Shown here: positions 27,914-37,075 of the stretch, piece by piece
Numbering within the stretch: position 1 is the first letter of the stretch
How the letters are laid out: each line of letters starts with the position of its first letter
DNA from: Arthrobacter pascens
GTDB lineage: Bacteria > Actinomycetota > Actinomycetes > Actinomycetales > Micrococcaceae
DNA length: 64,000 bases
Reading direction: 5' to 3'
Assembly (NCBI RefSeq): GCF_030816475.1
Contig: NZ_JAUSXF010000001.1
Span: 1,488,001 to 1,552,000, forward strand
The notes under the pieces: generated by a model
Database searches by the model: none
What the model was told of the DNA's origin: nothing
Seen by the model: only the letters and a program-made list of their open reading frames with translations
Program-made: the position numbers and the translations under genes

Positions 27914-27985
27914 ATTGGCCGGTCTGCTTACAATGGCTTGGTCCTGATTCAGGAACACAGCCGGCAGGCCGGCCAATACTTTTTG
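27914..27985 (+). terminator. Branched hairpin with T-run after serA
   Basis: ATTGGCCGGTCTGC (27914-27927) pairs with GCAGGCCGGCCAAT (27964-27977), with one G-T. The 36-nt interior contains a second hairpin, TCCTG-ATT-CAGGA (27942-27954). ACTTTTTG follows. It is probably the serA terminator, but it also precedes the FtsX-type ABC genes by only 80 bp. Confidence 0.55.
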
Positions 27986-28064
27986 CACACCTGGCAGGAA
28001 ATCCTCCATGCCTACCGCCCGCGGGGTGCGGTGTGCGCACGCCATCAAGGTTTCAGGGAGCCCA

Positions 28065-30860
28065 ATGAACGCCGTCCAGAGGTTCATCAGAAGCAAAGTG
28101 CTGCTGCTGACCGCGGCCATCTTGATCACAGCCATGTGCTTGTCGGTCCTCGTCCAGGGCCAGTCGCAGGCCGCGCTCGACCGGACGGTGGATGAGAATT
28201 CACGCGGTTTGTACGATGTCCTGGTGCAGGCCAAGGCAGGCTCCGGGGCACTCATGCAGCCGGATATAGCCACCGGCAGCGGCGGGATCAGCTTTGACCA
28301 GCTGGACGCCATCAGGAAGCTCGCCGGGACGTCCGTGGCTGCGCCGATCAGCCTCGTGTCCCGGGTGACGCAGAACCTGGAGGCCCCCCGCCTGGACGCC
28401 ATGGATTACCTCGGCTACAACTCCGGCCTGGCTGGCACAGCCACGGCAGACCAGGCGGCCGGCGCAACGGACCCCAGCAAATGGCCTGCGGCTGAATCGG
28501 TCCTGAGCGATACGCCCAAGAAGTACCGCCTGACTGCCAGCGCCGTCAGTTCCGACGGGGCCTCCGAACAGACGCTGTTCAAAGCCACGGCGGAAGGCAG
28601 CCTGGGCAAGGCCAAGCTGGTGGAGGAGAAAGTTGCAGGAGGCAGCACCATCCGGATTGCCGCCCCCGCCGGCGAGACCGGCATCAAGTTTCCCGCACCG
28701 GCAGGGGGCTCCGAACACAACCTCTTCAACCTTTCTGTATCGCTGCCACTGTCGCCCGAGGTGACGGAGTCCGTCGTCGCCGTCGACCCGGTCGCGGAGC
28801 GGGCCCTTCTCGGCTCGGCCGGCGACTTTCTTGCGCCGCTGGAAAAGGCACCGCCCGCCGACGCGCGGAACGCCGGCGCCATCGGCCGCCACTTCGAAAG
28901 CCTCTTCACCAACGGCATCAGCATGCAGGAACTCAAGGACGGACCGGACTTCCTGGGCGTCAAGCTCAAGTACTGGGCTCCGCTGATGACGCAGTACCAG
29001 GAGGCCAAACGTGACGGGCAGCTGACCGCGGACTCGCAGGCCATTCCCCTGATCGTGCGTTCGGGCACCTCCCTTGACCTGAAGTACAACGTCAAGATCG
29101 AGGAGATCGACGGGTCAGGCAAGGTAGTCAAGGACGTGGGCACCGCCACCCGCTCGCTGGGCAAGGACTACCTGCCGTTTGTTTCCAAGGACCCCTTCGC
29201 TCTGTCCTGGCCCGGGTCCACGGACCATTCAGGCCTGCTCGGGAGCGCGGGTAACTTCAACCAGGGCCTCTACGCACCTGCCACCTGGAGCACTAACTTC
29301 GCGGCTGCGCCGAAATACACGGATGGCAGCACCGCCGGCAACGGCGCCGTCGAAAAGTCCGCAGTCCCCGGCGATTGGGTCACCGTCAACCGGCTGCCGG
29401 ACAAGAGCGCCAACGGCGACGCGGTGGACCAGACCCAGCGCAAGCCCGTGGACGAACGGTCCTACCGTGAGAACCTGGCGACCGGGACAAAGCTCGCGGC
29501 ACCCTTGCCAATGGTCTACGGAACGTTTGACCCGAGCGCTGTCCAGCAGGCAGCCGGCGATGTCAACAGGCTTCCCCTGGGCGGCTATGACCCCACTCCG
29601 ATGACCCTGACCAAGGACGCCGATGGCAAAGCCGTCGCCTCCACTGAGCTCAAGCCCTCGCTGAGCGCCACCGGACTCGCGAGCCAGTCGGCCGGTGCCA
29701 TTACTGATTTCTACGGCCTGGCGGCTGCCCGCGGCTACAAGGACAACGCCTCGGTCATCGACGCCGTGCGTGTCCGGGCCAAGGCTCCCGGCAGCTGGAA
29801 GCAGGCGCAGCCCGATGTTGAGAAGCTCGCCTCCGAGATCCGTGCGATGGGCCTGGAAGCGACCGTCGTGGCCGGTTCGGCCCGCGAGGACGTCAGCATC
29901 TTCGTCCCCGGATACTCGAAGGACGACGCCGGCAAGGAATCACCCCTGGGCACAGTCCAGCAGTCCTGGGTCAGGCAGAATGCCGCCGACGCCGTTAGCG
30001 GCTCCCTGACCAGCACCAACGTGACCCTGCTGTTCCTCACGCTCTGCGGCGCTGCGCTCCTCACCGGAGCGTCCACCGTCAGCTACGTCCGGAAACGGAA
30101 GAGGGAAGCGGGAACCCTCCGCGCCATGGGGTGGACCCAGCGGCGGATCCGGAACTGGGTGCTGGAGGAATTCTCTGTCGGTGCTGCGCTCCTTGCCTTG
30201 GCAGGGACTGCCCTGAGCCTGCTGAGCTGGAGCTTGACCACTGCCATTGTGTCGGCCTCCGTCCTCGTGCTGTACGCCGGTGCCGCTTTCTTCGCGGCCC
30301 AGCAGTTGCGGCACCGCGACGAAGTGGACCAGGAACCGCAGCACGATGAGCGCCTGATCCCGGTCGATTCGCCCCTGACGTTCGCCAACCGGCAGCTCAG
30401 CACCAACAAGTTCAACACACTGGCACTGGCGGTGGCAGTGGGCGTGTTCGGGGCCGCGGTGGGCGGACTGATTGCGCTACTGATCGACATTCCCCGGGCG
30501 GCCGGCGCCAGCGCGCTGAGCGGGCTGGCAGCAGCAAGCGTTGCGCTGCCCAGCATCCTCCTGGCCCTTGCCGGGGTCGTTGTGGGCCTCGTCCTCACCC
30601 TGGTCACCGGCCGCTTCGAGCTCAGCTCCAAACGCCAGTATCTTGGCATCCTTGAAGCCATGGGCTGGAACCCGGACATGCTCCGCCAGGTCCGTCTCTT
30701 CGAGAACGCGCTCGTAGGAACTGTCGCCCTGCCCCTGGGAGTCCTGGGCGCCCTCGGCATAGGACTGCTCCTTGCCCCGTATGCCGCCTTGTGGGCCGGA
30801 GTCGCCGGCCTCGTGGCTGTACTTTGCTGGATACCGATTGCAACGAAAGTGGTCCAATGA
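28065..30860 (+). CDS. FtsX-like ABC transporter permease with very large extracellular domain
   Basis: The 931-residue protein has one membrane segment at about 9-28, then about 620 extracytoplasmic residues, and then two FtsX-type blocks. The first (about 652-745) contains VRKRKREAGTLRAMGWTQRRI; the second (about 783-928) contains GILEAMGWNPDMLRQVRLFEN. Such MacB/FtsX-type permeases do mechanical work across the membrane, exporting lipoproteins or peptides or activating wall enzymes, rather than simple transport. ATG 28065 follows AGGGAG. Its last bases overlap the ATPase start (ATGA). The substrate is unknown; I see no recognisable enzyme motif in the extracellular region. Confidence 0.87.
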   Translation: MNAVQRFIRSKVLLLTAAILITAMCLSVLVQGQSQAALDRTVDENSRGLYDVLVQAKAGSGALMQPDIATGSGGISFDQLDAIRKLAGTSVAAPISLVSRVTQNLEAPRLDAMDYLGYNSGLAGTATADQAAGATDPSKWPAAESVLSDTPKKYRLTASAVSSDGASEQTLFKATAEGSLGKAKLVEEKVAGGSTIRIAAPAGETGIKFPAPAGGSEHNLFNLSVSLPLSPEVTESVVAVDPVAERALLGSAGDFLAPLEKAPPADARNAGAIGRHFESLFTNGISMQELKDGPDFLGVKLKYWAPLMTQYQEAKRDGQLTADSQAIPLIVRSGTSLDLKYNVKIEEIDGSGKVVKDVGTATRSLGKDYLPFVSKDPFALSWPGSTDHSGLLGSAGNFNQGLYAPATWSTNFAAAPKYTDGSTAGNGAVEKSAVPGDWVTVNRLPDKSANGDAVDQTQRKPVDERSYRENLATGTKLAAPLPMVYGTFDPSAVQQAAGDVNRLPLGGYDPTPMTLTKDADGKAVASTELKPSLSATGLASQSAGAITDFYGLAAARGYKDNASVIDAVRVRAKAPGSWKQAQPDVEKLASEIRAMGLEATVVAGSAREDVSIFVPGYSKDDAGKESPLGTVQQSWVRQNAADAVSGSLTSTNVTLLFLTLCGAALLTGASTVSYVRKRKREAGTLRAMGWTQRRIRNWVLEEFSVGAALLALAGTALSLLSWSLTTAIVSASVLVLYAGAAFFAAQQLRHRDEVDQEPQHDERLIPVDSPLTFANRQLSTNKFNTLALAVAVGVFGAAVGGLIALLIDIPRAAGASALSGLAAASVALPSILLALAGVVVGLVLTLVTGRFELSSKRQYLGILEAMGWNPDMLRQVRLFENALVGTVALPLGVLGALGIGLLLAPYAALWAGVAGLVAVLCWIPIATKVVQ

Positions 30861-31612
30861 CAAACGAGACGAATGTTCAGCGGAGCCGCCGGTCCGACTC
30901 CGCCGACCGCCCTCTCCAGACCCGCGCCAACACCATTGTCAAGTCCGAGGACCACGGGACCCCGCTGGAACTGAGTGACATCACTATCCGGTACGGCGGC
31001 GGCAAGGGCGGAGCCGAAACTGTCAGCGTGGTGGAAGGCTTCAACCTGGCCCTTCACGCGGGTGAGATGCACTGCGTGGCCGGCCGAAGCGGATCCGGCA
31101 AGACCAGCATCCTGACGGTCGGGGCGGGACTCACGCTGCCGACGTCGGGCCGTGTCTTTTGGGAAGGTGCCTCGCTCGAAAGCATGGGCGATGACGAGAT
31201 CGCGGACCGCCGCCGCGCTCTGATCGGATACGTGGACCAGGGCGGGGCCCTGATCGACGGCATGAGCGCCCTGGAGAACGTGCTCCTGCCTGCGGTACCG
31301 GACGGCGAGGTGGACCAGCGCCGGGACATGGCCAAGGACCTGCTGGACCTCGTGGGCCTGGGCCGCCGGATGCGCCACCGTCCCGCCCAGCTTTCCGGCG
31401 GTGAACGCCAGCGTGTGGCGATCGCCCGCGCCCTGATCCTGGGCACCCGTGTCCTGGTGGTGGATGAACCCACCGCCAGCCTTGACCGGGCCTCAGCCAA
31501 CCGCATCATCAGCATCCTCAAGGACACCACCTCGGACGGAATCGCAGTGCTGGTCGCCTCACACGACCACGAACTGGTCCGCCTGAGCGATACGCTGACT
31601 GAACTGATCTAG
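30857..31612 (+). CDS. ABC transporter ATP-binding protein partnering the FtsX-like permease
   Basis: The 251-residue ATPase has Walker [10 protein letters not shown] (about residues 79-87), signature [15 protein letters not shown] and Walker [13 protein letters not shown]. It resembles the LolD/MacB group that pairs with FtsX-type permeases. About 35 polar residues precede the conserved part. ATG 30857 overlaps the permease stop by 4 bp, so the two proteins are probably made in a fixed ratio and form one complex. metG follows after 34 bp and could be cotranscribed, but no functional link is evident. Confidence 0.93.
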   Translation: MTNETNVQRSRRSDSADRPLQTRANTIVKSEDHGTPLELSDITIRYGGGKGGAETVSVVEGFNLALHAGEMHCVAGRSGSGKTSILTVGAGLTLPTSGRVFWEGASLESMGDDEIADRRRALIGYVDQGGALIDGMSALENVLLPAVPDGEVDQRRDMAKDLLDLVGLGRRMRHRPAQLSGGERQRVAIARALILGTRVLVVDEPTASLDRASANRIISILKDTTSDGIAVLVASHDHELVRLSDTLTELI

Positions 31613-31646
31613 CCTGTCCCTCCGCACCAAAGGTAATCGTCCGCTC

Positions 31647-33194
31647 GTGACTGCTTCAGAGAAAACGCCGTTCTACATCACCACGGCCATCACCTATCCC
31701 AACGGCGTGCCGCATATCGGCCACGCCTATGAGTACATTGCCACCGACGCTATGGCGCGCTTCAAGCGGCTGGACGGCTATGACGTGATGTTCCTGACCG
31801 GCACGGATGAGCACGGCATGAAGATCGCCCAGACTGCCGAAAAGGAAGGCATCAGCCCCAAGGACCTCGTGGACCGGAACGCCGAGGTATACAAGGCTGC
31901 CCATTCCGCCCTGGGGATCACCTACGACCGGTTCATCCGGACAACGGACGCTGACCACTACGCGGCTTCGCAGGCAATCTGGAAGAAGATGGAGGCCAAC
32001 GGCGATATCTACCTTTCAAAGTACGAGGGCTGGTACTCCGTTCGGGACGAGGCTTTCTACGTCGAGGACGACACCGTGGTCAAGGACGACGGCGTGCGCT
32101 ACTCGAAAGAGACGGACACCGAGGTCACCTGGACAGCTGAGGAGAGCTACTTCTTCAGGCTGTCCGCCTACCAGGACCGGCTCCTTGCCCTGTACGAGGA
32201 ACGGCCCGAATTCGGCGCCCCGCAGTCCCGGTTCAACGAAGTCATCAGCTTCGTCAAGCGCGGCCTGGAGGACCTTTCCATCAGCCGCACCACTTTCGAC
32301 TGGGGTGTCCCGGTCCCCGGCAACGACAAGCACGTCATGTACGTCTGGGTTGACGCCCTGACCAACTATCTGACCGGAGTGGGTTACCCGGACGTGGATT
32401 CCGAGGCGTTCCGGAAGTTCTGGCCTGCCGACGTGCACATCATCGGCAAGGACATCTCCCGCTTCCATGCCATCTACTGGCCCGCGTTCCTGATGAGCGC
32501 AGGGCTGGAGCTGCCCAAGCGTGTCATGATCCACGGGTTCCTGCACAACAACGGCGTAAAGATGTCCAAGTCCCTGGGCAACGTGGTTGCGCCGGCTGAC
32601 TTCGTGGCCCAGTACGGCCTGGACCAGGTGCGTTTCTTCTTCCTCCGCGAAGTTCCGTTCGGTGCTGACGGCAGCTACAACCATGAGGCCATCGTGGGGC
32701 GGGCCAACTCGGACCTGGCCAACAACTTCGGAAACCTTGCCCAGCGTTCACTGTCCATGGTGGCCAAGAACTGCGAAGGGCGGGTCCCCGTTCCGGGCGA
32801 CTTCTTCGCTGAGGACTCCGCGCTCCTGGACCAGGCCAACGCGCTCCTCGGGACAGCCCGGGCCGCGTTCGAGAAGCAGGAATTCAGCCGTGCCCTCGAA
32901 GCCATCTGGGCTGTCCTGGGCGACACGAACGCCTACTTCGCCGAGCAGGCCCCCTGGGTCCTGCGCAAGACCGACGTCGAACGCATGAACACTGTCCTGT
33001 ACGTGACGCTGGAAGTGCTGCGCATCGTGGCGATCCTGGCCCAGCCCGTGATGCCCACTGCCACGGCCGCGCTGCTGGACACCCTCGGCCAGCCGGAAGG
33101 CCAGAACCGCGAGTTTGCAGCGATTCCGACGCCGATCGTCCCGGGAACGCCGCTGCCCGCGCCCTCGCCGGTATTCCCCAAGTACGAGGATTAA
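31647..33194 (+). CDS. metG: Methionyl-tRNA synthetase
   Basis: The 515-residue class I synthetase charges tRNA-Met. The HIGH motif is PHIGH at residues 22-26 and KMSKS is exact at 305-309. The connective region (about 115-165) has no cysteine knuckle, so this is the zinc-free short form. It also lacks the C-terminal tRNA-binding EMAP-like domain of enteric MetG, as is usual in actinobacteria. The start is GTG 31647. A cluster of long palindromes begins immediately after the stop. Confidence 0.97.
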   Translation: MTASEKTPFYITTAITYPNGVPHIGHAYEYIATDAMARFKRLDGYDVMFLTGTDEHGMKIAQTAEKEGISPKDLVDRNAEVYKAAHSALGITYDRFIRTTDADHYAASQAIWKKMEANGDIYLSKYEGWYSVRDEAFYVEDDTVVKDDGVRYSKETDTEVTWTAEESYFFRLSAYQDRLLALYEERPEFGAPQSRFNEVISFVKRGLEDLSISRTTFDWGVPVPGNDKHVMYVWVDALTNYLTGVGYPDVDSEAFRKFWPADVHIIGKDISRFHAIYWPAFLMSAGLELPKRVMIHGFLHNNGVKMSKSLGNVVAPADFVAQYGLDQVRFFFLREVPFGADGSYNHEAIVGRANSDLANNFGNLAQRSLSMVAKNCEGRVPVPGDFFAEDSALLDQANALLGTARAAFEKQEFSRALEAIWAVLGDTNAYFAEQAPWVLRKTDVERMNTVLYVTLEVLRIVAILAQPVMPTATAALLDTLGQPEGQNREFAAIPTPIVPGTPLPAPSPVFPKYED

Positions 33195-33198
33195 CACC

Positions 33199-33297
33199 CT
33201 TCCTCACCTTTCGCGCTCTTTTGGACAACGCTTCCTCACCTTTCGTGCTCAAAAGGTGAGGAAGCGTTGCTGTTTTGGCTGCGAAAGATGAGGGAGC
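33199..33297. repeat. Nested palindromes downstream of metG
   Basis: The inner palindrome has perfect 18-bp arms, CAACGCTTCCTCACCTTT (33226-33243) and AAAGGTGAGGAAGCGTTG (33252-33269). An outer, diverged copy of the same sequence lies on both sides: CCTTCCTCACCTTTCGCG from 33199 and, inverted, CGAAAGATGAGGGAGCG to 33297. The nesting of one motif within copies of itself suggests a mobile or amplifying REP-like element, which may also end metG transcription. Confidence 0.7.
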
Positions 33298-33325
33298 GTT
33301 GGCACTGTTCGCATTATGAGACAGC

Positions 33326-33356
33326 TTGACCAGAATGTGGATGACTTGGCTACCCT
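33326..33356 (+). promoter_or_regulatory. Candidate leuB promoter giving a leaderless mRNA
   Basis: TTGACC (33326-33331) and TACCCT (33351-33356) are spaced 19 bp. The -10 ends 7 nt before the leuB ATG and there is no ribosome-binding site. Just upstream, TGAGAC at 33317-33322 matches the right half of the ilvD/leuC operator. Confidence 0.5.
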
Positions 33357-33363
33357 GAAATGC

Positions 33364-34416
33364 ATGAGCGCATCCACGATTAATCTCGCTGTCATTCCTG
33401 GTGACGGTATTGGCCCGGAGGTCATCGCCGAGGCACTGAAAGTCCTCGAAAAGGCCGTTGCGGCTGAGGGCGTTGGCCTGGAGCAGACGCACTACAAGCT
33501 CGGTGCCGAGCACTGGCTGGCGACCGGCGAGACCTTGCCGGATGAGGTGCTGGCGGACCTGCGCACACGCGATGCCATCCTTTTCGGCGCCGTCGGTGCC
33601 GCTCCCGGAGACACCCGGATCCCCTCCGGGATCATCGAGCGGGAGATGCTGCTCAAGCTCCGCTTCAGCCTGGATCACTACGTCAACCTGCGGCCGTCCC
33701 GGCTTTTCGGCACCGTGGGAAGCCCGCTGGCAAACCCGGGCACCATCGATTTCATCGTTGTCCGCGAGGGCACTGAAGGACCCTACGTCGGCAACGGCGG
33801 CACCCTGCGTGCCGGAACTCCGCACGAGGTGGCCACCGAAGTCTCGCTTAACACGGCCCACGGCGTGGAGCGGGTCGTCCGGGACGCCTTCCGCCGCGCC
33901 AGCGCACGTGAGCGCAAGCATGTCACGCTGGTGCACAAGCACAACGTCCTGGTGTTCGCGGGCCACCTCTGGAAGCGCACCGTCGACGCGGTCGCGCAGG
34001 AATTCCCTGAGGTCACCCACGACTACCTGCACGTGGACGCCGCCACCATTTTCATGGTCACCGACCCGTCGCGCTTCGATGTGATTGTCACGGACAACCT
34101 CTTCGGGGACATCCTGACCGACCTTGCCGCAGCAGTCACCGGCGGCATCGGCCTGGCCGCCTCGGGGAACATCAACATGGATCGCACTGCACCGTCCATG
34201 TTCGAACCTGTGCATGGTTCGGCTCCGGACATCGCCGGACAGCAGAAGGCGGATCCCACCGCGGCGATCCTCTCCGCAGCACTTCTGCTGGACCATCTCG
34301 GGTACGCCGGAGCGGCACGGAAGATTGAAGCGGCGGTCATCGCCGACGTCGAAAACCGCGACGGCGGCGCCCGCACCACCAGCGCTGTCGGCGATGCCAT
34401 CGCCGCGGCCCTCTAG
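33364..34416 (+). CDS. leuB: 3-isopropylmalate dehydrogenase
   Basis: The 350-residue enzyme oxidises and decarboxylates 3-isopropylmalate to 2-ketoisocaproate in leucine synthesis. Conserved elements are [11 protein letters not shown] near the N-terminus, the substrate arginines in the [17 protein letters not shown] region, [25 protein letters not shown] and the NAD-binding [18 protein letters not shown] start at ATG 33364, where conserved sequence begins; an ATG 48 bp upstream would lie across the apparent promoter. Transcription is probably leaderless. A GGACCC/GGGTCC hairpin follows the stop. Confidence 0.96.
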   Translation: MSASTINLAVIPGDGIGPEVIAEALKVLEKAVAAEGVGLEQTHYKLGAEHWLATGETLPDEVLADLRTRDAILFGAVGAAPGDTRIPSGIIEREMLLKLRFSLDHYVNLRPSRLFGTVGSPLANPGTIDFIVVREGTEGPYVGNGGTLRAGTPHEVATEVSLNTAHGVERVVRDAFRRASARERKHVTLVHKHNVLVFAGHLWKRTVDAVAQEFPEVTHDYLHVDAATIFMVTDPSRFDVIVTDNLFGDILTDLAAAVTGGIGLAASGNINMDRTAPSMFEPVHGSAPDIAGQQKADPTAAILSAALLLDHLGYAGAARKIEAAVIADVENRDGGARTTSAVGDAIAAAL

Positions 34417-34432
34417 GACCCGCGCAGGGTCC
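34416..34432 (+). terminator. Short hairpin terminator after leuB
   Basis: GGACCC (34416-34421) pairs with GGGTCC (34427-34432) around a 5-nt loop, starting at the last base of the leuB stop codon. No U-run follows. Confidence 0.5.
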
Positions 34433-34540
34433 CGGCTCTGAGGGCACTGCCAACCGGCGTAAGCTAGTTTCGAATCACCAAATGCTGCCTGATGGTTCAA
34501 GGGTGAACCACTTTCACAGGCAGCCGATCGTGGAGGAACC

Positions 34541-35653
34541 ATGACTCAGACTGCCCATGGCGTCGAATTCAACCAGCAGCTCTCGGCAACCCCGAAGTCA
34601 GCTGAAGAGCGTGCAGCCATCCTGGCGAACCCGGGATTTGGCAACTTCTTCACCGACCACACCGCCATCGTCGACTACAGCGTTGACGAGAACGGCGACG
34701 GCGGCTGGCACCACCCGCGCGTGGAAGCGTACGGGCCGATCTCCCTGGACCCGTCGGCAGCGGTGCTGCACTATGGCCAGGAGATCTTCGAGGGGCTCAA
34801 GGCCTACCGGCATGCAGACGGCTCCATCTGGACTTTCCGTCCGGAAGCCAACGCGGCCCGCCTCAATAAATCCGCGCGCAGGCTCGCCCTTCCGGAACTT
34901 CCCGCTGAATACTTCCTTGGCGCCATCCGTGAGCTGGTGGCAACGGATAAGGAGTGGGTCCCGGCCGGAGACGGTGAGGCCCTCTACCTGCGCCCGTTCA
35001 TGATCGCCACCGAGGCTTTCCTCGGCGTCCGGGCAGCGCGGGAAGTTTCCTTTCGGGTGATCGCTTCTCCGGCCGGCAACTACTTCGGCGGGGAACTCAA
35101 GCCCGTCTCCATTTGGATCTCGCGTGAATACGCCCGCGCAGGCCGCGGCGGCACGGGCGCGGCCAAGTGTGGCGGCAACTACGCCGCCTCCCTCATTGCC
35201 CAGCAGGAGGCCGAGGCCAACGGCTGCAAGCAGGTTCTCTTCCTGGACCAGTTCAATGACAACGCCATTGAAGAGCTCGGCGGGATGAACGTCTTCTTCG
35301 TCATGAAGGACGGCTCCCTGGCCACGCCCGCGCTCACCGGCACCATCCTCGAAGGAGTCACGCGTTCCTCCGTCATCCAGGTGGCCAAGGACATGGGCAG
35401 GGACGTCTCTGAGCGCAAGATCACCCTGGACGAATGGCGCGACGGCGTGGCATCCGGAGAGATCACCGAGGTCTTTGCCTGCGGTACCGCCGCCGTGATC
35501 ACCCCCATCGGCGTGCTCAAGGACGCCACCGAGTTCATCGGCTCGGAGGATGCGAAAGCGGGGGAGACCACCATGGCAATCCGCGAGCAGCTCCTGGGTA
35601 TCCAGACCGGTACCGTGCCGGACACCCATGGCTGGCTGACCCGCCTGGCCTGA
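34541..35653 (+). CDS. ilvE: Branched-chain amino acid aminotransferase
   Basis: The 370-residue class IV PLP aminotransferase makes Val, Leu and Ile from their 2-keto acids with glutamate. It shows YGQEIFEGLKAYRHADGSIWTFRP near the N-terminus and, around the catalytic lysine, GTGAAKCGGNYAASL, then EELGGMNVFFV. GTGTPAVITP-like AACGTAAVITPIG lies near the C-terminus. Length matches the actinobacterial type. AGGAACC precedes the ATG. The untranslated leader contains a small inverted repeat, GGTTCA-aggg-TGAACC (34494-34509), of unknown meaning. It is monocistronic, followed by a long palindrome. Confidence 0.96.
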   Translation: MTQTAHGVEFNQQLSATPKSAEERAAILANPGFGNFFTDHTAIVDYSVDENGDGGWHHPRVEAYGPISLDPSAAVLHYGQEIFEGLKAYRHADGSIWTFRPEANAARLNKSARRLALPELPAEYFLGAIRELVATDKEWVPAGDGEALYLRPFMIATEAFLGVRAAREVSFRVIASPAGNYFGGELKPVSIWISREYARAGRGGTGAAKCGGNYAASLIAQQEAEANGCKQVLFLDQFNDNAIEELGGMNVFFVMKDGSLATPALTGTILEGVTRSSVIQVAKDMGRDVSERKITLDEWRDGVASGEITEVFACGTAAVITPIGVLKDATEFIGSEDAKAGETTMAIREQLLGIQTGTVPDTHGWLTRLA

Positions 35654-35675
35654 TACCAGAAGCCCCTGACTCCTG

Positions 35676-35738
35676 CAACGCGGGGTCACTTATCGCCCAT
35701 TAACCCCCTCGGGACGGGCGTTAAGTGACCCCGCGTTG
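35676..35738. repeat. 63-bp palindrome downstream of ilvE
   Basis: The 23-bp arms run 35676-35698 and 35716-35738 and differ at one position. The left arm begins CAACGCGGGGTCACTTA and the right ends TAAGTGACCCCGCGTTG. The 17-nt centre is TTAACCCCC-rich. Its place behind a stop codon and its near-perfect symmetry match the elements behind ilvD and metG. It could terminate transcription. Confidence 0.7.
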
Positions 35739-35810
35739 TTCGGGCAATTTCGCTGCGCACCCTTCAAACAAGCAGTAGTCTTAGCTCCACAAGATGCTGG
35801 GGGAGCAAAG

Positions 35811-36197
35811 ATGAAACCAATCACTGTTAACGGCGGCAAAGGCACGGTGGAACTCGACGCCGAGGGAGTTCTCCACCTTGTGTGGAAGCCCGGGACTGTC
35901 CTGGAAGCCGACGACGTACATGCGGCGATCGCAAAGGTCAATGAGCTTGCCGACGGTGCCGAATACCCGATGTTGATCGACATAACGAACACCCAAACGG
36001 TGACCCGCCAGGCCAGGTCCGCTTTCAGCATCAAGTGCGCCGCTTCGCAAATTGCCCTGCTTGGCTCGAGCCCACTGAACCGTGTCATAGCCAACTTCGC
36101 TATGGCACGGCGGACACTCCCGTGTCCCACCCGGTTTTTCACCTCCCGCAATGAGGCCATGAACTGGCTACAGGAACCGCTGGCCGGGTCCGACTGA
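35811..36197 (+). CDS. Small protein, STAS-like fold (function unknown)
   Basis: The 128-residue soluble protein starts at ATG 35811, with GGGGGAGCAAAG directly upstream. The region YPMLIDITNTQTVTRQARSAF followed by LLGSSPLNRVIANFAMARRTLPCPTRFFTSRNEAMNWL resembles the small actinobacterial STAS/SpoIIAA-like proteins of unassigned function. That assignment is from memory of the pattern and is tentative. There is no partner kinase or phosphatase nearby to suggest an anti-sigma system. Confidence 0.7.
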   Translation: MKPITVNGGKGTVELDAEGVLHLVWKPGTVLEADDVHAAIAKVNELADGAEYPMLIDITNTQTVTRQARSAFSIKCAASQIALLGSSPLNRVIANFAMARRTLPCPTRFFTSRNEAMNWLQEPLAGSD

Positions 36198-36235
36198 TTT
36201 CGGCGCGGTCCGCCGTGAGGTGCAAGGATGGTCCC

Positions 36236-37033
36236 GTGAACCCGAACCGGAGCGGCGGCGTCGTGCCCTGCAGCACCCTGACAGCTTCCCTCCTGGCGCC
36301 CAACCCCGGGCCGATGAGCCTGGACGGTACTAACTCGTACCTGATCGCGGCGCCCGGAGCCAGTACTTGGGTTGTCGTCGATCCCGGCCCGGACGACGAC
36401 GGCCACCTCAGTAGGCTCGTGGACCATGGCCGGATTGAACTGATCCTGGTGACCCACCGGCATGCCGACCACACGGCCGGCTCGGTGCGGCTTCAGGAGC
36501 TGACGGGTGCGCCCGTGCGGGCCGCGGATCCCCGGCACTGTCACGGCGGCGGGCCGTTGCGGGACGGTGACGTGATCAGGGCAGCGGGCGTCGAAATGAG
36601 AGTTCTCGCCACGCCTGGCCACACATCGGATTCCGTATGCTTCCAGCTGCCCGACGACGGTCCTCACGGCTCCGTGCTCACGGGTGACACGATCCTCGGC
36701 CAGGGAACCACAATGCTGGATTTCCCGGACGGGAAGCTCGGGGACTACCTGGCCTCGCTGGACAGGCTGGAGAGCCTGGGCCCGGCGACAGTCCTTCCCG
36801 CCCACGGTCCCGTCCTGCCTTCGCTGGAGGCGGTCACCCGCTCCTACCGTGACCACCGGCAGGAGAGGCTTGCCCAGATCAGGCAAGCGCTGGACCGCCT
36901 GGGCAGGAACGCGGGGGTGGCGGAGGTCACGGATGCCGTGTATGCCGACGTCGGCCCTTCCGTCAGGCGTGCGGCCGAAACGTCCGTGGCTGCGCAGCTT
37001 GACTACCTGCGGGGACATCCCGGCCGCGGCTGA
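36236..37033 (+). CDS. MBL-fold metal-dependent hydrolase
   Basis: The 265-residue protein has the metallo-beta-lactamase fold. Metal ligands appear in LVTHRHADHTAGS (HxHxDH, about residues 72-84), VLATPGHTSDSVC, and LTGDTILGQGTTML with a later PAHGP. A C-terminal winged-helix-like tail (REERLAQIRQALDR...) resembles the LACTB2-type group. The substrate cannot be told; members include ribonucleases and thioesterases. I use GTG 36236, preceded by AAGGA, rather than the ATG 21 bp upstream that lacks a ribosome site. It lies 38 bp after the STAS-like gene. Confidence 0.87.
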   Translation: MNPNRSGGVVPCSTLTASLLAPNPGPMSLDGTNSYLIAAPGASTWVVVDPGPDDDGHLSRLVDHGRIELILVTHRHADHTAGSVRLQELTGAPVRAADPRHCHGGGPLRDGDVIRAAGVEMRVLATPGHTSDSVCFQLPDDGPHGSVLTGDTILGQGTTMLDFPDGKLGDYLASLDRLESLGPATVLPAHGPVLPSLEAVTRSYRDHRQERLAQIRQALDRLGRNAGVAEVTDAVYADVGPSVRRAAETSVAAQLDYLRGHPGRG

Positions 37034-37075
37034 CCGTTTCGGGAGGCTCCGGCCGGAGACTGTAGGGTTGGAACC

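Noticed and set aside
26238..28040. 600-codon open frame on the minus strand opposite serA
   Set aside because: It is a codon-position shadow: it is rich in Asp/Gly/His/Gln with no conserved motif, while the plus-strand serA is unmistakable.
32884..34542. 552-codon minus-strand open frame opposite leuB and the metG end
   Set aside because: It spans two genes, the palindrome cluster and the leuB promoter, which a real gene would not do; no recognisable domain.
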